Assembly (NCBI RefSeq): GCF_022376445.1
Contig: NW_025955045.1
Coordinates: 62,001 to 126,000, forward strand
Direction: 5' to 3'
Origin: Fomitopsis serialis
Lineage: Eukaryota; Basidiomycota; Agaricomycetes; Polyporales; Fomitopsidaceae
Length of the DNA stretch: 64,000 nt
In this document: piece after piece, positions 28,854 to 39,656 of the stretch
Layout: each line of letters begins with the position of its first letter
Numbering within the stretch: position 1 is the stretch's first letter
Made by a program: the position numbers and the translations under genes
Notes under the pieces: model-generated
Database searches by the model: none
Told to the model about the DNA's origin: nothing
What the model saw: only the letters and a program-made list of their open reading frames with translations

Positions 28854-29442
28854 CACCTGATCATCCCACGATCAGCCGCTGATTAGCCACGTCGTAGACC
28901 CCCATGTGATCCGGCCTATTAGCCCCGATCAGACAGATTGCCTTACCCGTAGAGAAACCTCCTCAGAAAGCCGGGGAGATCTAAGCCACTTACCTCGCCG
29001 CAAAGGGCTAGCTCACGTGCCTCTGCCTAGCCCGTCCCGCACGTGTCTCCCTTCTCAATCTCACGTGTCTTGGCCGGTCTTGCCCTCACGTGCTGCCCTC
29101 GGCACTGTCCGCACGTGCCCGAGTCCCCGCTCGCCGCGCGCCTACCCTTATCGGCGTCAGGCTTCCGCTCCCGCCCGCTGTTCCGCGCCCATCTCCCGCC
29201 CCTTCCTGTTTTGGAAGCACGGTCCAGACTCCCCGCCGGCACTTCCTCTCCCCGCCGGCGCTCTCTCTTCCGTTCCCTTTCCGGTAACGTGACCGGGCTC
29301 CCGCCGGCGCTTTCCCTGCTGGGTAACGTGATCGGGCTCCCCGCCAGCGCTCCCTCTTCCTTTCCCTTTCTGGTAATGTGACCGGGCTCCCGCCGGCGCT
29401 TTCCCTTCTGGGTAACACGATCGAGGCTCCCCGCTGGCGCTT
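28854..29442 (+). repeat. Left terminal inverted repeat of KDZ element 1
   Basis: Matches 42221-42720 in reverse orientation and is longer by about 89 bp because of an extra internal copy of a block containing gtaacgtgaccgggctcccg. The outer part carries five CACGTG palindromes (29014, 29040, 29062, 29087, 29112) spaced 22-26 bp. ORFs here are Pro/Arg-rich shadows. Confidence 0.9.
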
Positions 29443-30775
29443 CGCGCTCTTGTTCTCCAACTACCGCTCTCACCGTCTTTCCCTCTTGTCAACGCTCCCT
29501 TCATCGACCCGCACCACACGACTAGTCGCTCTTGGGGGCTCCGACACGGAGCCTTTGCTATTGGTCTCTCATGGGCAACAAGTCAAAACCCAGGCTTTCG
29601 TCGAAGGTCACACTGATGTATGGGCGAGGTATTGGGAGGAAGAGTGACTCGGAGAAGATGCACGTCAGTACGTCGTTGAAGCGTCGACAGGAGGACGAGA
29701 GGACTCGCGCAGAGATCATGACGGGTGAGTGTCCGTCGTCGTACACGTCGTACTGATTGATCTTATAGCTGTACAGGGATGTCGTTCGACGATCGCGAGT
29801 TCATCAGTCAGATAGCCCCGTCTACAAGCACAGCTGCCAAGGTGGAGGGCTGGGAGGATATCTCTTTGCCACCTGGCGAGGAGTCCATGTTCCTCAGTCA
29901 CGAAGGGGGCGAGAGCGAGCTGATCAACAATATCTTCTTGGAAGACCAATCAAGGTACGTTGCTTCCTTACTCTCTCGCCTTGTGCTCATCTTGAGTATC
30001 CAGCAAGCGAAAGGACGGACGCGGCTGGCGCGATCGAGTCCACATCCGCAACCACGACTGGATGGCCCAACGGGAGGAGCTTATCCGCGCGTATCTGGAG
30101 TACCGAGCTGGTAGGGAGCCAATGGAGAGCGAGGAGCTGGAGCAGTGGGAATTCGTCATGGTGGACTTCTTTAGTACGTCCACCAGCATCTCACTGTACC
30201 TTACAGGTCGTCATCGAGCTTGTAGGCATGCGTTACCGGTCTATTTGCCCTGCAGCGCCGACAGACCACATCAACCCCACTCTCCTTCGTCACGGCTACA
30301 TCGGATCGGCACCATTGCGGCCATCGGTCGCCGTGTCTCTCGATGTTCTCGAGGCGTATCGGCAGCAGCATCGTGTGTGCCCGAGGTTCGGTCTTCAAGC
30401 ACAGGTCAAGGCATTGTGTTATCTGCACCAGGTGAGTCAAGTAGTACCTCGCGCCTTCGTCTCTAATGATGTACCCAGGTTCCTTTCAATCGCTCTCTTG
30501 TCGAACAGTTGAACGTCGTGTTTGACGTCTACCTCGAGATCTTGCACGGCGTCGACATGCTTGTCAACAATGCACTCGGCCGCAACACGCCCAACTGGCG
30601 CATGCTCAATGTGTGCGCCCCGTGTCTGTATGCCCTCGAAGGAGAAGAATCCCTGAAGCCGAAGCTCCTTGCATGCATGGATGGCAACCAGTCGCTGAAG
30701 CTGGTTGACGAAACATTCTGGGCTGGAACCGCACACCTTGATCATCGAACGGCGCGGACGGACATATGGAGAGCC

Positions 30776-33700
30776 TACTGAGTGGGAAATCATGTTTCGA
30801 ACGGTCCACCCAGAGTGCATTTGGCCCGTTTCTAACGGTGTACCCGGGCTCGGCCGGAGCACTCCGGGTCTACTGTTTGGAGCGGCCGCCGCCAGCAACG
30901 AACCGGCCGGAGGAAGGGTGGTGGTTTGGAATGGTCCGGCCAGAGTGTTGGGTAATGTTCCGGCCGGAGCTCTGGTGAACGTACCGGCCGGAGGCCTCGA
31001 GAAATATGGGTTTCCTACAGTCCGGCCGGACTGTTATCCAATGTTCCGGCCGGACCCTGGTCAACGGTCCGGCCGGAGGCCTCGAAAAATTACGTTTCCT
31101 ACAGTCCGGCCGGACATATACCCAATGTTCCGGCCGGACCTTTGATCAGTGTCCCGGCCGGAGGCCTCGAAATTTGAGCTCTCAACGGTCCGGCCGGGCT
31201 CATCACTAACGGTCTGGCCGGGCTCATCACTAATGGTCCGGCTGGAGCACTTAGCAATGATTCAGCCTGGCCAGGGGTTGGTTTCGGACGTCTGGCCGGC
31301 CCCCAGGTGAAACGGTCCGGCCGGGCAAAATCCCAACTTCCAATGTGAACAGGCCGGCCGGAAGCCTTGCAAAATCTGGGCTGTAAATGGTCCGGCTGGG
31401 CTAGTTTCTAACCATCCAGCCAGACCCCAGATGAACCGACCGGCCAGGCTTCTCCCAGCCAGACCCCTCAGAATTGATACACTAGTAATATAACAACAAG
31501 AATTGTTAGTTGTAACAACCAAGCTCAATATTTAACCACCAAGCCCAGAGATGAGCCACCAAGCTCGGTATCAAACCACCGAGCCCAATGGTGAGCCACT
31601 GAGCACAGTATTGAACCACCACCGAGGTTAAACAGCTAGGCTCAGTGGCCGAGAAAAATTGGCCGGGCTCGGGCCGAGGATAAATGGCCGAGGCTCGGGC
31701 CGAGGATTTGAGCGCCGAGCTCGGTGAAAACCGCCGAGGTCAGTATCAAAGCATTGAGCTCAGTGTTAAGGGGCCCAGTTAAAGGGCCGAGCTGAGTGTT
31801 CAATGACCGAGTTTGTTGTTGAAGCACTGAGCTCAGAAATGGCCGAGGTTAAACCACCGAGCTCGGTGAAAAACGGCCGGGCCGTCAGATTGCCATATAA
31901 GGAAATTTGGTATCATCTGGTAGCCCTTCATTCACAGAGTACAGTATATGTTCCCTAGTGTACAGAGATGCCTAGTTAGGTCAGAGAATACAAAACAAAA
32001 TATGCTCGCAGGCTTCTCTGAGAACATACTATTCAACTCCTGAGGCCAGTTTTCTTTTCCCACAATGTTTGACTATCTAGAATGTGCTATTTCAATGCAC
32101 AGCCTACATCCCCAACAGGAATAGTCTTATTCTTTGAAGCTGAATGCAGGACAGGAGATAAGGGGTATACATGTTGGATAATGATGTTCACTCCCTGCAG
32201 CCAACATTCTTTCCAAATAGTGTTTGACTATCTAGAATGATTCATTTCCTCACAATGAGTGAGTCCTCCAAAGGAATAGTCTTATTCACACAAGCTGAAT
32301 GCAGTACAGAGTCAAGGGAATCTGGTCTCATATGAGTATCACTCAATTTGAACAATGCTGATCATCACTTCTGTATCCATGCATGATATAGCTGAAGAGT
32401 CTATACATTGGACAGATGTGTCGCATTTTGCTCTGGCTGGCCTAGGACAGTGCACCGGCCGGACCGTTTGCTACGAGCAATGGCCGGCCGGACCATTGGC
32501 AATGAGCATTGTCCGGCCGGACCATTACCAATGGAGAGATGTTTCTGTGGCCAGTGCAATGCGCATGGGTGCACATCACAGTTTGATACAGACAATCATT
32601 CGAAGCAGGCCCCATCATGACACAATAATGCATGTTCCCCTTAGCTCCATGCTCAGTTCAGCTAGGAAGAATAAGACTATTCCTCTTGAGGACTTTGCTG
32701 TTCATGTTGGATTAAGCCATTCTAGTTTGTCAAACATTGTGGGCAAAGCATATTGGCTTTACAAAGTAAACATAGTTCATCTGTATCCCACTCCACCCTT
32801 GACACCTTAACTCTGTACTGCATTCAGCTTGTGTGAATAAGACTGTTCCTTTGGAGCACTTACTCCATGTGAGTAAATGAACCACTCTAGATGGTGAAAC
32901 CCTATTTGGAAAGAATATTGGCTGCAGGAACCAACATTCAAGTCAGACATGCATATCCCATACCTATATGCCCCTTATCTCTTGTCCTGCATTCAGCTTC
33001 AAAGAATAAGACTATTCCTGTTGGGGATGTAGGCTGTGCATTGAAATAGCACATTCTAGATAGTCAAACATTGTGGGAAAAGAAAACTGGCCTCAGGAGT
33101 TGAATAGTATGTTCTCAGAGAAGCCTGCGAGCATATTTTTTTTGTATTCTCTGACCTAACTAGGCATCTCTGTACACTAGGGAACATATACTGTACTCTG
33201 TGAATGAAGGGCTACCAGATGATACCAAATTTCCTTATATGGCAATCTGACGGCCCGGCCGTTTTTCACCGAGCTCGGTGGTTTAACCTCGGCCATTTCT
33301 GAGCTCAGTGCTTCAACAACAAACTCGGTCATTGAACACTCAGCTCGGCCCTTTAACTGGGCCCCTTAACACTGAGCTCAATGCTTTGATACTGACCTCG
33401 GCGGTTTTCACCGAGCTCGGCGCTCGAAACCTCGGCCCGAGCCTCGGCCATTTATCCTCGGCCCGAGCCCGGCCAATTTTTCTCGGCCACCGAGCCTAGC
33501 TGTTTAACCTCGGTGGTTCAATACTGTGCTCAGTGGCTCACTATGAGCTCGGTGGTTTGATACCGAGCTTGGTGGCTCATCTCTGGGCTTGGTGGTTAAA
33601 TATTGAGCTTGGTTGTTACAACTAACAATTCTTGTTGTTATATTACTAGTGTATCAATTCTGAGGGGTCTGGCTGGGAGAAGCCTGGCTGGTCGGTTCAT

Positions 33701-34330
33701 CTGGGGTCTGGCTGGATGGTTAGAAACTAGCCCGGCCGGACCATTTACAGCCCAGATTTTGCAAGGCTTCCGGCCGGCCTGTTCACATTGGAAGTTGGGA
33801 TTTTGCCCGGCTGGACCGTTTCACCTGGGGCCGGCCAGACGTCCGAAACCAACCCCTGGCCAGGCTGAATCATTGCTGAGTGCTCCGGCCGGACCGTTAG
33901 TGATGAGCCCGGCCGGACCGTTGAGAGCTCAAATTTCGAGGCCTCCGGCCGGGACACTGATCAAAGGTCCGGCCGGAACATTGGGTATATGTCCGGCCGG
34001 ACTGTAGGAAACTAATTTTTCGAGGCCTCCGGCCGGACCGTTGACCAGGGGTCCGGCCGGAACATTGGATAACAGTCCGGCCGGACTGTAGGAAACCCAT
34101 ATTTCTCGAGGCCTCCGGCCGGTACGTTCACCAGAGCTCCGGCCGGAACATTACCCAACACTCTGGCCGGACCATTCCAAACCACCACCCTCCTCCGGCC
34201 GGTTCGTTGCTGGCGGCGGCCGCTCCAAACAGTAGACCCGGAGTGCTCCGGCCGAGCCCGGGTACACCGTTAGAAACGGGCCAAATGCACTCTGGGTGGA
34301 CCGTTCGAAACGGTCAAGTTCCACTCAGTA
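30776..34330. mobile_element. 3.5-kb foldback element with CCGGCCGG-rich arms
   Basis: The ends read tactgagtgg and ccactcagta. Arms of about 1.5 kb (30776 to about 32320 and about 32806-34330) are inverted copies. Each arm has three zones from outside in: about 700 bp dense in ccggccgg words, about 350 bp dense in gagctcgg words, and AT-rich sequence with two copies of an aataagactattcct unit. The centre repeats ccggccgg. There is no coding capacity. No target duplication is visible, consistent with deletion of the flanking transposase core. The superfamily is unknown. Confidence 0.85.
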
Positions 34331-34880
34331 ATGTGGCAGCTTGGGTGAGCGAGCGCGCACTGCTCGCCTGCGCGGCATCGTTTGCGCATTCCACGGATAT
34401 AGCCACAACCGGTGGTGCCAGTCACACTGGCACCCCATGTACTTGGAGGGCGTGGGCAAGGAGGACTTCGAGGGATGCGAACGGCTCTTCTCGGAGTCTA
34501 ACGCGCTCGCCGGGAACACGTGTCTCGCCACCACCTTCCACCGTGCTCAAGCAATCGAACAACACTTCAGTTTCTGGGGCGAGCAGAAGCACACCGAGTT
34601 AGGTAATCACATCTCCTCCGACGTGATCTCGTGATCTCACATGTACTAATCTTGGTATAGGCAAGTTCCTGTACAATAATTACAAGCAAGCTCTCGACAT
34701 CATGTACGACGACATGAAGGTCGTGGAGGTGCTGGGGCAGCAGCTAGGCACCAACGAGGCAGACTACGAGAGGTACCTAGTCGAGGAACGTGCATACCTC
34801 GCAGGACTGAAGTCCGAACCGCCTGAAGTCACGCAAAGACTCGACTACATCGAAGCGTTGATGACGCTGGCTGACGCCGG

Positions 34881-36430
34881 TGTGGGGAAGCCCCACAGAG
34901 CAGGCCCGGAACCAACGGATATAGGGCACACAACCACAGGAGACAACAGACGACATTACACACGGAAGGAATGCCGAAGGATAGGTTACCCAGACAGCAC
35001 GACCGGAAAGCAACTCGGTAGGGCAACCGGAGGCAGCCGTGGACGGCACCGGAGGGTACAGGAACAAACTACTCCTCACGCACACTCTCCCCCTCATCCA
35101 TTAAATCAGTCTCGGTCTCGGTTTCGACACCCGCATCCTCGAAGTCGTCACTAGTACGCGCCGGAGGGAACTGAAGGCGACGCGGAATGCCGGAATAGTC
35201 AGTGTCCGGAACGTACACGCCACGGGAAAGACGATCGTGCACGCCGGCAACACTGGACGCCAGGGCGGAGAGAATACGGCGGGTGTGTTGAGCCTCGGAC
35301 TGGAAGGAGGCGGACGCGTCACGTTGAACGCTAGCGTAACGCTGGAGCTGGGAGATGAGCGCGTCGAGGCTGTCGGAGGAAGCCCGGAGGGGAGAGAGCT
35401 GCATGGGCCTCTCGAGGTACCGGACCGGAAGCAACGGACGGCCCACTTCGACATCGGACTGCTCAACAGCGACGCGGTTGGCGGACCAGGCGATAGCAGG
35501 GTACGGCTCGCCAACGATGCTATGCTCAGACGCGATGGTCGAGAACACCTGGTCAAGGTAGTCGATCAGATCCTGGACGTCGGAGAACCGGCGGATGAGA
35601 GGGAGGGACACGTCGCCATGCGCAGTAGCTCGCGCCCGGGAGTCGAAGAGCATGCGCTACGCACCGGAAGGAGCATCAGCCCGCCGGAAGGAGAGTATAC
35701 GAGATGAATATCACCCACGACGATCCAGCGGGCGCCGTGGGCCCAGGCCAACCATTCGGTAGGATTGTCAGCGACAAGACGCGGCTCGACGACTCGTTCA
35801 TCCCGGAGGAGAGCAAGAAGACGGTAGAAGCGAGTAGAGTAGACGATGGCGGAGGGGTTGGCTGGGGCATCGGAGGGCATGGCGCTGGACGGGGGACGGT
35901 ACAGGAAGGGACGGAGGGGGCTTGAGAGGGACCGGAGGGAACGGGGAAGTACGGGGAGGGGTGCCAGCGAGGCGGAGGCGTGGGAGAGCGAGCTGGAGGG
36001 AACATAAGGGAGGGAGCCGGGGACCGGGGGAGAACCTACCGACCTACCACCTAGGAGTAGAGAGCGAGCTCAACTGCGATTCCCTGCGTTTCTGACTGCG
36101 TCCTGTGTTTACTGCGTTTACTGCGTTGCGAATAGATCACTGCGTTCACCTTCAACGAGCACCGCGTTTCCTCCCGGCTCTCTGCGTTTCATCCGGCTTC
36201 AACGAGTTTCTACGCGTTCATTCCGAGTCTCTGCGTTGCGGGACGACTCCACCATCCTCCTCCGACCGTGTTACAGTGCCGCTACGAGAGTCTGAGCTCG
36301 TACGTCCCTCCGGGCCCGAATCGTCATATCCCTTCCCATCCACTTGCCAACAGCCCCCGCCCGTCGTTTCTACCGACACCATCGATTCCTTCCGGTCTCT
36401 TTCCGACCCGGGAGACTCGCAACCTACACA
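34881..36430 (-). mobile_element. Gag-like-gene insertion inside the KDZ 1 transposase
   Basis: On the minus strand the insertion begins tgtgtaggttgcg and ends cttccccaca, flanked by ccgg at 34877-34880 and 36431-36434. Removing it together with one ccgg copy restores an exon ending GACGCCGG joined to donor gtacgt, a 55-nt intron (36435-36489), and the following exon in frame. TG..CA ends with a short duplication resemble retrotransposon ends, but I find no direct long terminal repeats. It carries one intron-containing gene on the minus strand. Confidence 0.75.
35069..35880 (-). CDS. Gag-like protein of unknown family (insertion in KDZ element 1)
   Basis: Two exons, about 35880-35715 and 35656-35069. 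Exon 1 starts MPSDAPANPSAIVYSTRFYR and contains WLAWAHGARWI. Exon 2 begins RMLFDSRARAT and contains DLIDYLDQVFSTI, VGEPYPAIAWSANRV and a long helical stretch, ending in an acidic tail. The whole order, intron position included, is shared with the gene at 53302-54008 in KDZ element 2. I do not recognise the family. Size, single-gene insertion and the basic Gly/Arg tail of the relative suggest a Gag-like nucleic-acid-binding protein. The donor here is weak, so splicing is less certain than in the relative. Confidence 0.6.
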
Positions 36431-37769
36431 CCGGGTACGTACGTACACGAGATAACACATGGAATGTCCATTTTACGAACATCTGATAGTGCTCAAGCGC
36501 AAGCCGCCAAGACCGAGTATGAGAAGATCAATTTCTATCGGACGTATCACCAGTACAGCAACGCGGACGTCAACAAAATACTTACCCTTTACCGGACGCG
36601 ATATGAACGATACGAGGCCCTTGAACAGGGTGTTCGCCTCATAGAGGAGGAGCTCTTGATCGTGCAACGTTGGCTGCCCCATTCTGCGGAATGGAACATG
36701 GCCGTGAGCGAGCTCAACGAGCGCAAGTATCGCCGCGTTCTCGATAACCTTGAGCGCCTTGTTGTTCAACGTCTCTTCGAGCTTACGAAGCTGGGCATGA
36801 GCGGAATTGGTGAGTGTGGCTGTGTACGATATTCAGATAATTAACGAAATGGGTGCAGGATACAAGATGCGCGAGAAGATAGGCAAAGCGTTGAAGGCCC
36901 GCGCCGAAGCTATCCGGAAGGCTCTCTCGGAGTACAACCGTGTTGCTGCTCGTCTCAACCCTCCGCATCCCAAGCTTACTTGGCACGAGCTCATGGAGAT
37001 GGCCACTCTGTCAGAATTCGACTTGCTGCGCGATGCTCGCCAAGACATCCGTCGACTGCCTTGGGCACAGCATACAAATCGCAAGGCGATGGCCGCCTAC
37101 TTCAATGTCAAGCGTGCTCGCAAGGAGATCCGCTGGTGCAACGTCGAGAGTTCACGTCTCTTTACCAGTATGGTCGACGAGCATGTCGACTTCGTTCGCG
37201 TGATCGAGAAGACTCGCCTCGTCGATGGCGACCTCGCGCAAGAGCTGTCGAGGCGGCACGCGTACCGCGATCGTATCAACAGCAACATTGTCGTTAAACT
37301 GCACCAGATGTCGAAACTGCCCGGGTTTTCTGGTAAGCTATTCCATGGCCAACGAGTTGGTCGCGATCTCGCAGGTTTGGACAGTGTCTCACTCCCGTCC
37401 TGGGTTAAATACACGGAGCGGAGCCCACTCCAGTGGTAGCTGATGGCGGCAGCGACGAGGACAAGGACAAAGATGAGTCGCCTATTGTTGGCGTTGGGAG
37501 TAGCGAGGCGGCGAACACTTTGGTCGGGTACATGGACGAGCTGGGTCGGTCCGTTAGTAGTTGAATATCGTCGTATCTGTCGTCTGTATGAATACTGTCA
37601 TGTCATATTTTATTGCATCACCTCTCGTACCATGAAGAACTGAAATAAAATGTGAGAAGTGAGGTCTCGAGAGTGCAGTCGAGTTGAACGTTCGCAAGTG
37701 GCAGACGTGCATGAGTTTGGACTGCGCGTGACTGCAAGGTTCAGCCACACACTCGTGCACGTGTTTCGA

Positions 37770-39371
37770 ATGTGCACTCTCGATGCTTCAACCGCCATGA
37801 CCACGACCGACAAGACTCTCACTCTCAATGAATGCCTCAGACTTCCTGAGCTGAATAAGCTCGGGGCCGACTTCATCTTCGACCAACTCTTTGGACGGTC
37901 GGAGCAGTCGATTGCACCATTCAAGGCGCAGTTCGATGCTGGAATCAAGGCCATGATGATCCACGGCATGCACAAGGACGGCCGTCACACCGTCGAGAAG
38001 GATCAATTCCATCCTTTGGCCATAACAGGTCGGGAGCACTACATGGTGACGAAGGAGTCCCAGAAGGTTAGGAAGGATTTCGGAGGGGAAGTGAAAGAAT
38101 TGGCCCTGGATGTGGTGCATCTATCATACCTCCGTAACTGTGATCCTCTGAATTAATGCCCTCGTAGCTCACAGCTTCCGATCGACACACGGGAGGCTTG
38201 AGTATCATGCTCCACATCGATGGTAGTGTATGGCCTGAGTTCGTGAACACTCCCGACAACGTCAAGGTCCAGGTGTATCTTCCCCCGCCCTTGCTTGCTG
38301 AATTCCCCGAGACGTCCGCTTCACTTGCTCGAATTGTTCAAGAATTCGCAACTAATATTGCTCCGCTGTGGATTTCTCGTTGTGATCGGGTGTTTCGCGC
38401 TGAGGGGTGGCGATACACGGAAGGGTCGCAGCCGTTTCCGAGGCATATCCCTCCTACCCGTCCTCTTATCCCTCGCCCTGAGTCGAACAAAGCTCTTTAT
38501 GTCTTCTGGGGCCACACGGAGAGCACGTTCAAGCAGCTTCTCGAGTCGGACCAGCCCAGTGGTCAACCTCTCACTCCTCGCAAGACGACGGCAACCAGTT
38601 CTCGTGTGACCACCCGCGACCGTGATGCAAGCGTAATCAAAGAGCTCCGCGTGCGGGAGGAGGTGTCAATGCAGACCATCGGCGAGCTGCAAGCGCGTAT
38701 TGCAGAACTCGAGGACGCCAATCATACCTTGCAGGAGGAGAAGAATGTGCTGCGGCACGAGAACGACGACCTCAAGGTGATACAGCACCTTAACAACGAG
38801 CACCTCGAGGCGATGTCGTCTCGTTACATAGGGCAGGCCCACGAGATGCTTGACCTGCACCGTGCTCGCTTCGATCACAGTAAGTCGAGCTATAATTGCT
38901 ATTAGGCATTGGCTGATTCGCGTAGTCTACAGTGCGCGCGGCGCGACTCCTGCGAGAGAACGCGAACATTCTGCTCTAGAGGCTTCGCGGCAGAGATCTC
39001 CTGTGTTGAGGGCAACGACACCTCAGCCGATGGCCAGCCAGCCCAACACTCCTTCTACGCCAACTGGGCGGGGCTCTGCGCACGGTCGAGTGCCTGCCAC
39101 ACCCACCACACCACAATGCGTGCAGCACGAGAGGGTGCCACACGCATCGCCCTCCGTTCTTCACGAAGGTCGTTTGGACAGTTTTGGTCCCGAGACGTTT
39201 GAACTCCTGCGTGCCCATGGACTCCCCGACAGATTTCATCGTGTTCTCTTCAAAATCGAGGCGGAGTTTTTGCGGGACATGTGGGGTACCGAGATCGAGG
39301 CGCGGATGGGGGTTTCTGCCCGTGTTGCGCAGGACATTGTTGATGCGATGGTCGAGGATGGTGGCATGTAG
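37770..39371 (+). CDS. KDZ accessory protein A, coiled-coil (element 1)
   Basis: Three exons: 37770 to about 38110, about 38168-38879 and about 38934-39371. The start could be 37770 (MCTLDASTAM) or the in-frame ATG at 37797 (MTTTDKTLTL). The N-terminal domain includes MMIHGMHKDGRHTVEKDQF. The second domain starts LTASDRHTGGLSIMLHIDG and holds VKVQVYLPPPLLAEF. A strong coiled coil follows (IKELRVREEVSMQTIGELQA through HRARFDH), then a Ser/Pro/Thr-rich linker and a small helical C-terminal domain (FELLRAHGLPDRFHRVLFKIE). The gene in element 2 at 50399-51938 has the same domain order. No known function is recognised. It has no HxD/H dioxygenase motif, so it is not a TET/JBP gene, which some fungal KDZ elements carry. 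Confidence 0.75.
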
Positions 39372-39656
39372 ATCACCATCTTGCTGCTCTGACTTGTATG
39401 CTGCTCCGACATGTATGCTCGCCGTCACTCAGGCTGTATGAGTTCCTAGTTCTATTAGTGTCACTTCACCACGTGTACTTAGGCCCCTGACACGTGCACC
39501 AGCAATGATGATTTTTGGTTGGCTCACACCGCCCACGTCACACGCCCACTGCTGTCTTTACTCTCACTCTCCCCTTCGACTTCTGGACGTCTCTTCAACT
39601 TCTTGACTCTAGGCCGTGGGTGTGTGGTCAGCTGAGTGCTGCCACGCGTTCTCGCG

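Larger units (their letters stand above)
29571..37563 (+). pseudogene. KDZ transposase, element 1, broken
   Basis: The reading begins MGNKSKPRLSS. The N-terminal domain includes HINPTLLRHGYIGSAPLRPSVAVSLDVLEAYRQ, the region usual upstream of the KDZ core. First catalytic-Asp motif: MDGNQSLKLVDETFWAG at about 30678-30725. At 30776 a foldback element interrupts. On the far side (34335) reading resumes at SLGERARTARLRGIVCAFHGYSHN and includes the conserved EDFEGCERLFSESNALA (candidate catalytic Glu). The intervening core, which in element 2 holds KYPLAIIAKMIDVYGNDIKLGYDIAC, is deleted. The C-terminal helical part runs 36490-37439, after a second insertion at 34881-36430. Near 37425 a one-base shift seems to have moved the acidic C-terminus out of frame. 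Confidence 0.88.

Noticed and set aside
31006..31209. SGRT-rich ORFs in the foldback arms
   Set aside because: They are translations of the ccggccgg repeat words on either strand.
37770..39371. TET/JBP-type dioxygenase carried by the KDZ element
   Set aside because: Fungal KDZ elements often carry such genes, so I looked for the HxD..H metal-binding motif in accessory A and B. It is absent and the predicted folds are dominated by coiled coil and charged tails.
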